A stretch of DNA of 64,000 nucleotides, from assembly GCF_000720115.1 (NCBI RefSeq), contig NZ_JOIR01000003.1, positions 186,001 to 250,000 of the forward strand. The letters run 5' to 3'. The position numbers and the translations under genes are program-made. The notes under the pieces are model-generated. The model searched no databases, had not been told where the DNA came from, and worked only from the letters and a program-made list of their open reading frames with translations. The DNA is from Streptomyces sp. NRRL F-2580 (GTDB taxonomy: Bacteria; Actinomycetota; Actinomycetes; Streptomycetales; Streptomycetaceae). This document shows positions 19,917 through 27,649 of the stretch, piece after piece (position 1 is the first letter of the stretch; each line of letters opens with the position of its first letter).

Positions 19917-20606
19917 ATGGACATCTCAGGAGTGGGGCTTCGAGGGCTGCGGGCCGCGCTGTTCAGCGCGCTCGTCGTGCTGCTCTCGGCCGGCTCGCAC
20001 GTCCTCATGTCCCGCGTCCCGCTGCCGCCCGCGCTGGTGGGCGGGGCCTTCGCCGCCGTGTTCGTGATCGCCTACGCGCTCGCGGGCCGCGAACGGGGCT
20101 TCGGCCCCATCGCCGGGCTGCTCGTTCCGCTCGAACTGGCCGCCGACACCGTCTTCACCGCCGGACAGCACCTCTGCTACGGCCCGGCCGGCGGCCCCGT
20201 CTCGGGTCCGCTGCGCGCGATGGGCCTGGACGAGCTGTGCGGTGGCACGCCCGTGGGCGGGCCGCTGACCGAGGTGGCCGGGCCCGTCACCGATCCGGCC
20301 GCGCTGCTGGCGGCGCCCGGGCCGTGGACGCCCTGGCTGCTGCTAGGCGCCCACGTCTCGGTCGGGCTCCTCGCCGCCGCGTGGCTGCGCCACGGCGAGC
20401 GGGCCCTGGGGCAGCTGCTGCGCGCGGTGGCCGCCTTCGCGTTCCGGCCGCTGCTGCTGGCGGCGGCCTCGGTGGCGGCCGCCTGCCGTCCGGCGCGGCG
20501 GACGCCGCGGCCGGGCCGCGCGGGCCCCGGGGCCCGTACGCGATTCCCCGCACACTCCGTGGGTCGGCGGGGACCTCCCGTGCTCGGCGCGCTCGCACGC
20601 GCCTGA
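19917..20606 (+). CDS. Hypothetical multi-pass membrane protein
   Basis: A 229-aa protein with hydrophobic segments near residues 12–30, 39–57, 64–80, 120–145 and 160–185, and a basic, Arg/Pro-rich C-terminal tail. No domain is recognised. It lies 62 bases after the DUF2252 gene on the same strand and 76 bases before the thioredoxin-fold gene. Codon use is as in its neighbours. Confidence 0.65.
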   Translation: MDISGVGLRGLRAALFSALVVLLSAGSHVLMSRVPLPPALVGGAFAAVFVIAYALAGRERGFGPIAGLLVPLELAADTVFTAGQHLCYGPAGGPVSGPLRAMGLDELCGGTPVGGPLTEVAGPVTDPAALLAAPGPWTPWLLLGAHVSVGLLAAAWLRHGERALGQLLRAVAAFAFRPLLLAAASVAAACRPARRTPRPGRAGPGARTRFPAHSVGRRGPPVLGALARA

Positions 20607-20682
20607 CACACGTACTGGGGGCACGTCCCAGCGGTAGCCGGGAGACGGTCCCTTTGACACGTCACACCCCACGGAGATCACG

Positions 20683-21477
20683 ATGAGTTCACGCAACAGC
20701 CACGCGAACAAGGCAGCGGCCCGCGAGCGTCTGCGCGCCGAGCGCGAGGCCCAGGCCAAGAAGGACAAGGTGCGCCGCCAGGTGATCGTGGCGGGCGCCG
20801 TGCTCGCCGGGCTCGGCCTGATCGGCGCCATCAGCTACGCGGTCGTGCAGGCCAACCAGCCCGACTACTGGGAGAAGGCCGCCAAGGCCGAGCTGGTCAA
20901 GCCGAAGAACACCGAGGGCGAGGACGGCACCACGGTCGTCATCGGCAAGCCCGACGCCAAGAAGACGCTGGAGCTGTACGAGGACTCGCGCTGCCCGGCC
21001 TGCGCCGGCTTCGAGCAGGCGGCCGGCGAGCAGATCAAGAAGGACGTGGACGCGGGCAAGTACAAGATCCAGTACTTCGGCGCCACCTTCATCGACAACG
21101 CCGTCAAGGGCGAGGGCTCGAAGAACGCGCTGAGCGCGCTGGGCGCGGCGCTGAACGTCAGCCCGCAGGCCTTCCTCGACTACAAGGCCGCGCTGTACTC
21201 CAAGGAGCAGCACCCCGAGGAGACCGTCGACAGCTTCGCCAAGGACGAGTACCTGCTGAAGGTCGCGGACACGGTTCCGGCGCTCAAGGGCAACGCCGAG
21301 TTCAAGAAGGCCGTCGAGGACGGCACCTATGACCGGTGGGCCATGGACATGTCGAAGGCCTTCAACAAGTCCGGCGTGACGGGGACCCCGACGCTGAAGA
21401 TGGACGGCAAGAAGATCGACACCCCGCAGACGGTGGAGCTGTTCACGGCCGCGATCGACAAGGCCCTGCAGGGCTGA
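20683..21477 (+). CDS. Membrane-anchored thioredoxin-fold (DsbA-like) protein
   Basis: A 264-aa protein. A basic cytosolic stretch (1–32) precedes one membrane anchor (about 34–55), then an extracytoplasmic thioredoxin_4 domain. The active site is SRCPACAGF with Cys104 and Cys107, and the cis-Pro loop is VTGTPTLKMDG. It likely forms or exchanges disulfides in exported proteins. No DsbB/VKOR partner is adjacent. A strong hairpin follows. Confidence 0.9.
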   Translation: MSSRNSHANKAAARERLRAEREAQAKKDKVRRQVIVAGAVLAGLGLIGAISYAVVQANQPDYWEKAAKAELVKPKNTEGEDGTTVVIGKPDAKKTLELYEDSRCPACAGFEQAAGEQIKKDVDAGKYKIQYFGATFIDNAVKGEGSKNALSALGAALNVSPQAFLDYKAALYSKEQHPEETVDSFAKDEYLLKVADTVPALKGNAEFKKAVEDGTYDRWAMDMSKAFNKSGVTGTPTLKMDGKKIDTPQTVELFTAAIDKALQG

Positions 21478-21522
21478 TCCCCGGACATTCCGGGACACGC
21501 TTCCCGGAGGGGCCGCGCCATG

Positions 21523-21551
21523 GGCGGGCGAACTCCCAGAGTTCGCCCGCC
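21523..21551 (+). terminator. Terminator after the thioredoxin-fold gene
   Basis: A perfect 13-bp inverted repeat (21523–21535 / 21539–21551) with loop CCA, followed by TGTTGCATT, lies 45 bases past the stop. Confidence 0.82.
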
Positions 21552-21606
21552 TGTTGCATTCCGACATCTGTTCCCTCGGGTGTACCCGTCGGTAATGTGA
21601 CCCGTC

Positions 21607-23271
21607 GTGACCAGTCATCTCACCCCTTCTCAGACCCCGGCGACTCCCCGTCGCCGTACGGTCGTTCTCGCCGCCGCGGCCACGGCCGCGCTGGCCCCGC
21701 TGACCTCGCTCGGCGCCTCGGCGGCCCACGCGGCGACGCAGGACGCGCCCGCCTTCCTGCATGGCGTCGCCTCGGGCGACCCGCTGCCCGACGGGGTCCT
21801 GCTGTGGACCCGCGTCACCCCGACCCCGGAGGCCGTGCCCGGCTCCGGCCTCGGCCCGGCCACCGAGGTCGGCTGGGAGGTGGCGTCCGACCAGGCCTTC
21901 TCCCGCATCGTCGGCTCCGGCACCGTCACGGCGAGCGTCACCTCCGACCACACCGTCAAGGTGGACGTGCGCGGGCTGCAGCCGCAGACGCCCTACTGGT
22001 ACCGGTTCACCGCCGGCTCCGCCGTCTCCCCCGTCGGCCGCACGCTGACCACGCCGGGCCACGACGTGACGACCGCCGGGGTCCGCTTCGGCGTGGTCTC
22101 CTGCTCCAACTGGGAGGCCGGCTACTTCTCCGCGTACCGTCACCTGGCCGCCCGCACCGATCTGCACGCGATCCTGCACCTGGGCGACTACATCTACGAG
22201 TACCAGACCGGGGGGTACCCGGAGGCGAAGTACGTCGTGCGCCAGCACGAGCCGAAGCACGAGATCGTCTCGCTGGCCGATTACCGCACGCGGCACGGCA
22301 CGTACAAGACGGACGCCGACCTCCAGGCGCTGCACCACGCGCACCCGGTCATCGCCATCTGGGACGACCACGAGTTCGCCAACGACACCTGGGCCGGCGG
22401 CGCCGAGAACCACACGCCGGGCGCCGAGGGCGAGTGGGCGGCCCGCGCGGCCGCCGCCAAGCAGGCGTACTTCGAGTGGATGCCCGTACGCACCTCCGTC
22501 GCGGGCACGGTCTACCGGCGGCTGCGCTTCGGCACCCTCGCCGATCTGCACCTGCTCGACCTGCGGTCCTTCCGTTCGCAGCAGGCCAAGGTGGGCAGCG
22601 GCGCGGTGGACGACCCGGAGCGCACCATCACCGGGCGCGCCCAGCTGGACTGGCTCAAGTCGGGCCTCACGGGATCCAACGCGACCTGGAAGCTGGTCGG
22701 CACCTCGGTGATGATCTCGCCGGTGGCCTTCGGCTCGCTGCCCGCGCACCTGCTGAAGCCGCTGGCGAAGCTGCTCGGCCTGCCCGAGGGCGGCATAGCG
22801 GTCAACGCGGACCAGTGGGACGGGTACACCGACGACCGCAAGGAGCTGCTGGGCCACCTCAAGGACCGGAACGTCAAGAACGCCGTGTTCCTGACCGGTG
22901 ACATCCACATGGCGTGGGCGAACGAGGTCCCGTTGAACATGGCCACGTACCCGGGCTCGGGGACCGTCGCGACCGAGTTCGTCGTCACCTCGGTGACCTC
23001 CGACAACATCGACGACATCCTGCACGTGCCCGCGGACACCGCCTCGCTGGTCGCCGAGACGGCCATCAAGGCCGCCAACTGGCACGTGAAGTGGCTGGAC
23101 ATGGACGCGCACGGCTACGGCGTGCTGGACGTGACGGCGGAGCGCTCGCAGATGGACTACTACGTGGTGTCCGACAAGCGGAGGCAGGACGCCACGACCT
23201 CGTGGGCCCGCTCGTACCGGACCCTGAACGGGACGCAGAAGGTGGAACGGGCGTACCAGCCCGTCCACTGA
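21607..23271 (+). CDS. phoD: Secreted alkaline phosphatase/phosphodiesterase PhoD
   Basis: A 554-aa PhoD-family enzyme starting at GTG 21607. The twin-arginine signal is [15 protein letters not shown] (from residue 15), with likely cleavage after AHA near residue 42. An N-terminal PhoD_N beta domain precedes the metallophosphatase core with [22 protein letters not shown] and [12 protein letters not shown] metal-ligand motifs. It releases phosphate from organic esters outside the cell. In Streptomyces, phoD is PhoP-controlled; only a weak PHO-like sequence is visible upstream (see rejected list). Confidence 0.92.
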   Translation: MTSHLTPSQTPATPRRRTVVLAAAATAALAPLTSLGASAAHAATQDAPAFLHGVASGDPLPDGVLLWTRVTPTPEAVPGSGLGPATEVGWEVASDQAFSRIVGSGTVTASVTSDHTVKVDVRGLQPQTPYWYRFTAGSAVSPVGRTLTTPGHDVTTAGVRFGVVSCSNWEAGYFSAYRHLAARTDLHAILHLGDYIYEYQTGGYPEAKYVVRQHEPKHEIVSLADYRTRHGTYKTDADLQALHHAHPVIAIWDDHEFANDTWAGGAENHTPGAEGEWAARAAAAKQAYFEWMPVRTSVAGTVYRRLRFGTLADLHLLDLRSFRSQQAKVGSGAVDDPERTITGRAQLDWLKSGLTGSNATWKLVGTSVMISPVAFGSLPAHLLKPLAKLLGLPEGGIAVNADQWDGYTDDRKELLGHLKDRNVKNAVFLTGDIHMAWANEVPLNMATYPGSGTVATEFVVTSVTSDNIDDILHVPADTASLVAETAIKAANWHVKWLDMDAHGYGVLDVTAERSQMDYYVVSDKRRQDATTSWARSYRTLNGTQKVERAYQPVH

Positions 23272-23302
23272 TTCATCTGATTGACCGTCAATCATCCCGC
23301 CG

Positions 23303-23336
23303 CATGGGGCACCTGGTTCATACCAGGTGCCCCATG
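23303..23336. terminator. Terminator after phoD
   Basis: A perfect 15-bp inverted repeat (23303–23317 / 23322–23336) with a 4-base loop, 31 bases after the phoD stop. Confidence 0.82.
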
Positions 23337-23371
23337 TGCGTTTCCGGCAACAAATCTTTTACGCAAGACAC

Positions 23372-23400
23372 TTGACCTGAATATGTCATGCACACATAAG
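23372..23400 (+). promoter_or_regulatory. Candidate promoter of the metalloprotease gene
   Basis: TTGACC (23372–23377), a 17-base spacer and CATAAG (23395–23400) fit a housekeeping sigma promoter. They lie in an unusually AT-rich stretch (about 23341–23400). This would give a leader of about 60 bases before GTG 23469. It is a sequence match only. Confidence 0.4.
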
Positions 23401-23468
23401 CTTCGCGCCAGCTGAAGAAGATCCTTCAGGCCATCACCCCCCACCACCCCCACCCGCGAGGAGCACAC

Positions 23469-24464
23469 GTGCGCGCAATTGCCCGCATATCCCCCCTTCT
23501 TCGCCGCCGCCTGATGGGCACTGCGGTTCTGGCCGGAACCCTGGCCTTCACCCCGCTCGCGGCCCCCACCACGCTCGCCGCAGCCAAGGCCCCCGCCGAG
23601 CAGTGCACCGAGCAGCCCGCCGGAGGCGCCGCCAACGCCCGCGTGAGCCGCGCGCACGACGAGCACGCGAACGAGCCCAACGCGATCACCGACGCGCAGG
23701 CCCAGGTCATGGACGCCGACCTCAAGGCGAAGCTGGACAAGGCCCTCAAGAACCAGCCGCAGCGCAGCCTGCGCGCCGCCGAGGCCGCCACGACCATCCC
23801 GGTGTACTTCCACGTGATCCACTCCGGGACCACCGGAAAGCTGACGTCCACCCAGATCAACAGCCAGCTGGCGGTCCTCAACGCGGCCTACGGCGGCCAG
23901 GGCACCGGCAACGTCAACACGAACTTCCAGTTCACCCTGGCCGGGACCGACTACACGGACAACGCCGGCTGGTACAACCTGGCCGACGGCTCCACGGCCG
24001 AGAAGGACATGAAGAACACCCTGCGCAAGGGCGGCCCCGGCGCGCTGAACTTCTACACCGCCAACCTCTCCGGCGGCCTGCTCGGCTGGGCGACCTTCCC
24101 GACCTCCTACGCCTCCAGCCCCAAGATGGACGGCGTGGTCGTGCTCGACTCCTCGCTGCCGGGCGGATCCGCCGCCAACTACAACGAGGGCGACACCGCG
24201 ACCCACGAGGTCGGCCACTGGATGGGTCTCTACCACACCTTCCAGGGCGGCTGTAACGGCAACGGCGACTACGTCTCCGACACCCCGGCCGAGAAGACCG
24301 CGGCCTTCGAGTGCCCGACCGGCCGCGACAGCTGCACCTCCAAGTCCGGCGTGGACCCGATCCACAACTTCATGGACTACACGTACGACTCCTGCATGTA
24401 CCAGTTCACCGCGGGCCAGGTGGCCCGCATGAGCAGCAGCTGGACCGCGTACCGCGCAGGCTGA
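23469..24464 (+). CDS. Secreted zinc metalloprotease (M43, pappalysin-like)
   Basis: A 331-aa protein with an N-terminal Sec signal (basic start, hydrophobic [18 protein letters not shown], then an Ala-rich cleavage zone near residue 38). A propeptide-like region leads to the catalytic domain. The zinc site is [13 protein letters not shown] (His246, Glu247, His250, His256), with a Met-turn candidate in [12 protein letters not shown]. Several Cys residues suggest disulfides. It probably degrades extracellular protein. It is monocistronic, with a candidate promoter upstream and a terminator downstream. Confidence 0.9.
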   Translation: MRAIARISPLLRRRLMGTAVLAGTLAFTPLAAPTTLAAAKAPAEQCTEQPAGGAANARVSRAHDEHANEPNAITDAQAQVMDADLKAKLDKALKNQPQRSLRAAEAATTIPVYFHVIHSGTTGKLTSTQINSQLAVLNAAYGGQGTGNVNTNFQFTLAGTDYTDNAGWYNLADGSTAEKDMKNTLRKGGPGALNFYTANLSGGLLGWATFPTSYASSPKMDGVVVLDSSLPGGSAANYNEGDTATHEVGHWMGLYHTFQGGCNGNGDYVSDTPAEKTAAFECPTGRDSCTSKSGVDPIHNFMDYTYDSCMYQFTAGQVARMSSSWTAYRAG

Positions 24465-24479
24465 CCCCCTGCCACGACG

Positions 24480-24515
24480 AAGGGCACGGCCCGGCATCCG
24501 CCGGACCGTGCCCTT
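24480..24515. terminator. Bidirectional terminator between protease and hydrolase genes
   Basis: A 16-bp inverted repeat (24480–24495 / 24500–24515) with one mismatch and a 4-base loop, followed by TTTCCC, lies between two convergent genes. Confidence 0.8.
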
Positions 24516-24549
24516 TCCCGTACCGCCTGCCCGGCGGCCGTCCACCCGC

Positions 24550-25119
24550 CTACAGGCTGTCGAGGAACCCGATCGCGACCTTCCACAGCTGCTCCGCGGC
24601 CTCCGCGTCGTAGTCGTCCAGCTCCGGGTCCGTGAACAGGTGCCCGGCACCCGGGTAGCTGTGGACCTCCACGTCCGCCCCGGCCCGCTGCATCCGCAGG
24701 TACCAGGCGGTCAGCCAGTCGTGCGGCTCGAAGGGGTCCGGGTCCGCGATGTGCAGCTGCACCGGCAGCTCGTCCACCGAGGCGTCCTCCTCCAGGTCCG
24801 CCGTCCCGTGCAGGAGCAGCAGCCCGCGCGCCTTCTCGTCGGCCATCGCCAGGTGCTGGGCGACGGAGCCGCCGAAGGAGAAGCCCGCGTAGACCAAGCC
24901 CTGGTCGGAGTGGGGGGCGGAGGCCAGCACCGCGCGCTTCAGCAGCTCGTCACGGCCGATCTCGTCCCGGTGGGCCATGCCCTCTTCGACGGTGTCGAAG
25001 GTGCGTCCCTCGAAGAGATCCGGCACCTGGACCTGGTGCCCGGCCGCGCGCAGCCGGTCGGCCGCCGCGTGCACCGCGGGCCGCAGCCCGTACGTCGAGT
25101 GGAAAAGCATGATGTTCAT
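24550..25119 (-). CDS. Dienelactone hydrolase family protein
   Basis: A 189-aa compact alpha/beta hydrolase. The nucleophile elbow is GFSFGGS (Ser81; many true dienelactone hydrolases have Cys here). Catalytic His is in SYPGAGHLFTDPE, and the acid is likely in IADPDPFEP. There is no signal peptide, so it is cytosolic. The substrate is unknown. It is divergent from the MscS gene, with 64 bases between. Confidence 0.85.
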   Translation of the reverse strand: MNIMLFHSTYGLRPAVHAAADRLRAAGHQVQVPDLFEGRTFDTVEEGMAHRDEIGRDELLKRAVLASAPHSDQGLVYAGFSFGGSVAQHLAMADEKARGLLLLHGTADLEEDASVDELPVQLHIADPDPFEPHDWLTAWYLRMQRAGADVEVHSYPGAGHLFTDPELDDYDAEAAEQLWKVAIGFLDSL

Positions 25120-25183
25120 GCCTCCATCGTGCCAGCCCCCGAACGGAAGGTGCCCGCGGACCGCTTCCCGCTACGTTCCTCCC

Positions 25184-26233
25184 ATGGAGATGGAGAACTT
25201 CCTTCGCCCCGCCCTCGTCATCGGCGGCGCGCTGGTCGCCACCCTGATCGCAGGCCGGCTGCTGGACCTGCTGCTGCGCCGGGCCGACGCCCGGCACACC
25301 GAGACCCCGCTGTGGGGCCTGCTGCGCCGCTGCCGGCCGCCCTTCCAGGTGGTTCTCTGCGCCTCGCTGCTCAGAGGCTCCTACCGGTGGGCGGGAGTCC
25401 TCCCCGACCACCCCTTCGGCGTCGGCCGCTTCCTCACGCTGGTGCTGATCGCCTCCGTGGCCTGGCTGGCGGTGCGCATCGCGACGGCCGCCGTCGACTC
25501 GACGTACGCGCGCTACGCCGCCGTGACCGAGGACGACGCCCGGGTCCGCCGGGTCCGCACCCAGGTCACGCTGATCCAGCGGGTGGTGACGGCGGTGGTG
25601 ATCGTGGTCGCCGCGGCGGCGATGCTGCTGACCTTCCCGCCGATGCGTACGTTCGGCGCCTCGATGCTGGCCTCCGCGGGCGTCCTCGGCATCGTGGCGG
25701 GCATCGCCGCGCAGGCCGCGCTCGGCAACCTCTTCGCCGGCCTGCAGATCGCCTTCGGCGACACCGTCCGCATCGGCGACACGGTGGTGGTCGACAAGGA
25801 GTGGGGCCGCGTCGAGGAAATCACCCTGACCTTCCTCACCGTCCGCACCTGGGACGAGCGGCGCATCACGATGCCGGTGTCGTACTTCACGAGCAAGCCC
25901 TACGAGAACTGGTCGCGCGGCGGCGCGCAGATGACCGGCACGGTCTTCTGGCACCTGGACCACAGCGCACCGCTCGACCTGATGCGGGAACAGCTCCAGG
26001 AGATCCTGACGGGCCTCCCGGAGTGGGACGGCCGCGGCGGCGGCCTGGCCGTGACGGACACCACACCGCACACCGTCCAGGTCCGCGCGGTGGTCACGGC
26101 GAAGGACTCGGACGACCTGTGGACCCTCCGCTGCGCGGTCCGCGAACGCCTGATCAACTGGCTCGTCACCCACCACCCCTACGCCCTCCCCCGCATCACC
26201 ACGACCGAAGCCACCCCGAGGCCGGACGCCTGA
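25184..26233 (+). CDS. Mechanosensitive ion channel (MscS family)
   Basis: A 349-aa protein with N-terminal membrane helices, then the pore-lining helix region MLASAGVLGIVAGIAAQAAL, followed by the beta domain signature GNLFAGLQIAFGDTVRIGD. The C-terminal alpha/beta vestibule is present. It opens under membrane tension to release solutes during osmotic downshock. The start is ATG 25184; a second ATG two codons on is an equal option. Confidence 0.92.
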   Translation: MEMENFLRPALVIGGALVATLIAGRLLDLLLRRADARHTETPLWGLLRRCRPPFQVVLCASLLRGSYRWAGVLPDHPFGVGRFLTLVLIASVAWLAVRIATAAVDSTYARYAAVTEDDARVRRVRTQVTLIQRVVTAVVIVVAAAAMLLTFPPMRTFGASMLASAGVLGIVAGIAAQAALGNLFAGLQIAFGDTVRIGDTVVVDKEWGRVEEITLTFLTVRTWDERRITMPVSYFTSKPYENWSRGGAQMTGTVFWHLDHSAPLDLMREQLQEILTGLPEWDGRGGGLAVTDTTPHTVQVRAVVTAKDSDDLWTLRCAVRERLINWLVTHHPYALPRITTTEATPRPDA

Positions 26234-26247
26234 GCCCGGCTCGGACC

Positions 26248-26297
26248 ATCCAGCCCCGCCGGCGTTTGAGGCGCGGGGTCGGGGGCGGAGCCCCGGG
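26248..26297 (+). repeat. Dispersed GC-rich intergenic repeat, copy 1
   Basis: CAGCCCCGCCGGCGTTTGAGGCGCGGGG followed by a GGGGCGGAGCCCC block. The same core recurs near 29.35, 36.3, 53.2 and 60.7 kb. It lies between the MscS gene and the epimerase remnant. Confidence 0.8.
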
Positions 26298-26316
26298 AAG
26301 CGGCGCTCGGCCATGA

Positions 26317-26517
26317 CTCAGAACGTCAGCCGGAACAACGCGCCCCCACCCGCGGCAGGTTCGCAGCGAGGTCCAACGGCTGCTCTCGGACAACTCCCGC
26401 GCCCGCGACTGGGCGGCCTGGAAGCCCGAGGTCTCCCTGGCCGAAGGGCTGCGCCGCACCCCGGACTGGATCGCGGCGCACCCGCACCTCTTCGCCCCGG
26501 ACCGCTACCGGGTCTGG
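26317..26517 (+). pseudogene. C-terminal remnant of an NAD-dependent sugar epimerase/dehydratase
   Basis: In the frame starting after a TGA at 26314–26316, the plus strand encodes EVQRLLSDNSRARDWAAWKP, then EVSLAEGLRRTPDWI and HLFAPDRYRV. This matches the end of SDR-type epimerases/dehydratases, whose C termini read roughly 'lvsDnskAre.lGW.PevsLeeGLrrTieWi...ly.pd.Y.v'. There is no start codon and no Rossmann domain. A slightly upstream part (APPPAAGS) lies in another frame, suggesting a frameshift. No stop follows; it runs into the antisense of the TetR gene. It appears to be a decayed relic. Confidence 0.55.
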
Positions 26518-27092
26518 AGCAGTGCGGCCGCGGACTCCTCGGCGAGGTCCTCGGCGTGCGGCGGCAGCGGCCCTCCGGCGCGCAGGTGCCGGCGGACGAC
26601 CGAGAGCGGCAGGTCGATCAGGGCGAGGACGACGCGGTCCCGGCCCTGGGGGCCCGTCGCGCCGAGGGCGCCGGCGAGGGTGCCGAGGGCGGCGTACACG
26701 CGCTGGTTGCCGGAGTCGGCCCGTCGGGTGTGCTCCTCGGACCAGTCGGCGCGGCCGAACTCCGCGGGTCCGTACAGCAGGAGGGCGGCCTCCTCCTGGT
26801 GGGCGCGGCTCCAGGCCACGACGTGCCGGGCGGCCGCGCGGGCGGCCCGGCGGGGGTCGGGGTCGCTGTGGAGGGTGGCGAAGTAGCCCTCCTGGAACCG
26901 CTCGACGCTGCGCAGCCACACCTCGGCGAGCAGGGCCGGGCGTCCGGTGAAGCGGTGGTACATGGAGCCGCTCGGCGCGCCGACCGCCTGGGCGACGGCG
27001 GACATGGTCACGCCGCCCGGTCCGGCGGAGGCCGCCAGGCGGACGGCGGCGTCGAGGATCTGCTCGGTGTCGAAGCGGGGTGGTCTCGCCAT
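26505..27092 (-). CDS. TetR family regulator
   Basis: A 195-aa regulator. The N-terminal helix-turn-helix (about 8–55) reads FDTEQILDAAVRLAASAG, then MSAVAQAVGAPSGSMYHRFTGRPALLAEVW. The C-terminal ligand domain is family-typical and its ligand is unknown. It is divergent from the SRPBCC gene, and the 62-base gap holds a perfect palindrome, so it likely represses both genes. Confidence 0.92.
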   Translation of the reverse strand: MARPPRFDTEQILDAAVRLAASAGPGGVTMSAVAQAVGAPSGSMYHRFTGRPALLAEVWLRSVERFQEGYFATLHSDPDPRRAARAAARHVVAWSRAHQEEAALLLYGPAEFGRADWSEEHTRRADSGNQRVYAALGTLAGALGATGPQGRDRVVLALIDLPLSVVRRHLRAGGPLPPHAEDLAEESAAALLQTR

Positions 27093-27112
27093 GAATCAGA
27101 GAGTACCCTCCA

Positions 27113-27140
27113 GATTATTAGAGACCAATCTCTAATAATC
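27113..27140. promoter_or_regulatory. Palindromic operator candidate for the TetR regulator
   Basis: A perfect 12-bp inverted repeat, GATTATTAGAGA (27113–27124) and TCTCTAATAATC (27129–27140), with a 4-base CCAA spacer. It is strikingly AT-rich in this genome and centred between the divergent tetR and SRPBCC starts. Confidence 0.8.
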
Positions 27141-27154
27141 GGAGGGGAGGACGC

Positions 27155-27649
27155 ATGGGCGTCTACAACGTGCACGAACGCATGCTGGGGGCCGAGCAGA
27201 GCGAGGTCGGCGCGCTCATCGACACGCTGTCCAGCGGGGAGGGCGACCGGCTGTGGCCCGGCCGCCTGTGGGAGGAGATGGAGCTCGACCGCCCCCTGGG
27301 CGTCGGGGCGGCGGGCGGACACGGACCGGTGCGCTACACCGTGGCCGCGTACGTGCCGGGGACCTGGGTCCGCTTCGACTTCACCGGGCCCCGCGGGTTC
27401 CACGGCTTCCACGAGTTCACCGCGCTGGCCGTCGACGCGGAGCGGACCGTGCTGCGGCACACCATCGCGATGTCCGTCAGCGGCCTCTCCCGCATCACCT
27501 GGCCGCTCGCCTTCCGGCCGCTGCACGACGCCTTCCTGGAGGACAGCCTCGACCGCGCCGAACTGGCCTGCACCGGCACCATCGCCCGCCCGGCCCGCTG
27601 GTCCCCGTACGTCCGCTTCCTCCGCACCCTGGAACGGGTCGTGGCCTAG
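27155..27649 (+). CDS. SRPBCC family protein
   Basis: A 164-aa protein with the START/Bet v 1-like pattern. The middle reads RYTVAAYVPGTWVRFDFTG, followed by HGFHEFTALAVD and TVLRHTIAMSVSG. Such proteins bind hydrophobic ligands or act as cyclases; here the ligand is unknown. GGAGGGGAGG precedes ATG 27155. It is probably controlled by the adjacent TetR. Its stop overlaps the stop of the convergent antiporter gene (CTAG). Confidence 0.85.
   Translation: MGVYNVHERMLGAEQSEVGALIDTLSSGEGDRLWPGRLWEEMELDRPLGVGAAGGHGPVRYTVAAYVPGTWVRFDFTGPRGFHGFHEFTALAVDAERTVLRHTIAMSVSGLSRITWPLAFRPLHDAFLEDSLDRAELACTGTIARPARWSPYVRFLRTLERVVA

Noticed and set aside
20654..20682. TTGACA just upstream of the thioredoxin-fold gene
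   Set aside because: A -10 at normal spacing would fall on the ribosome site and start codon, so it is unlikely to be the promoter.
21570..21590. Possible PHO box upstream of phoD
   Set aside because: GTTCCCT and GTGTACC resemble the GTTCACC unit at only five of seven positions, and the spacing is ten rather than eleven bases; too weak to annotate.
20689..23295. Minus-strand open frame opposite the thioredoxin-fold gene and phoD
   Set aside because: It is a shadow ORF; both plus-strand genes have clear domains, starts and terminators.
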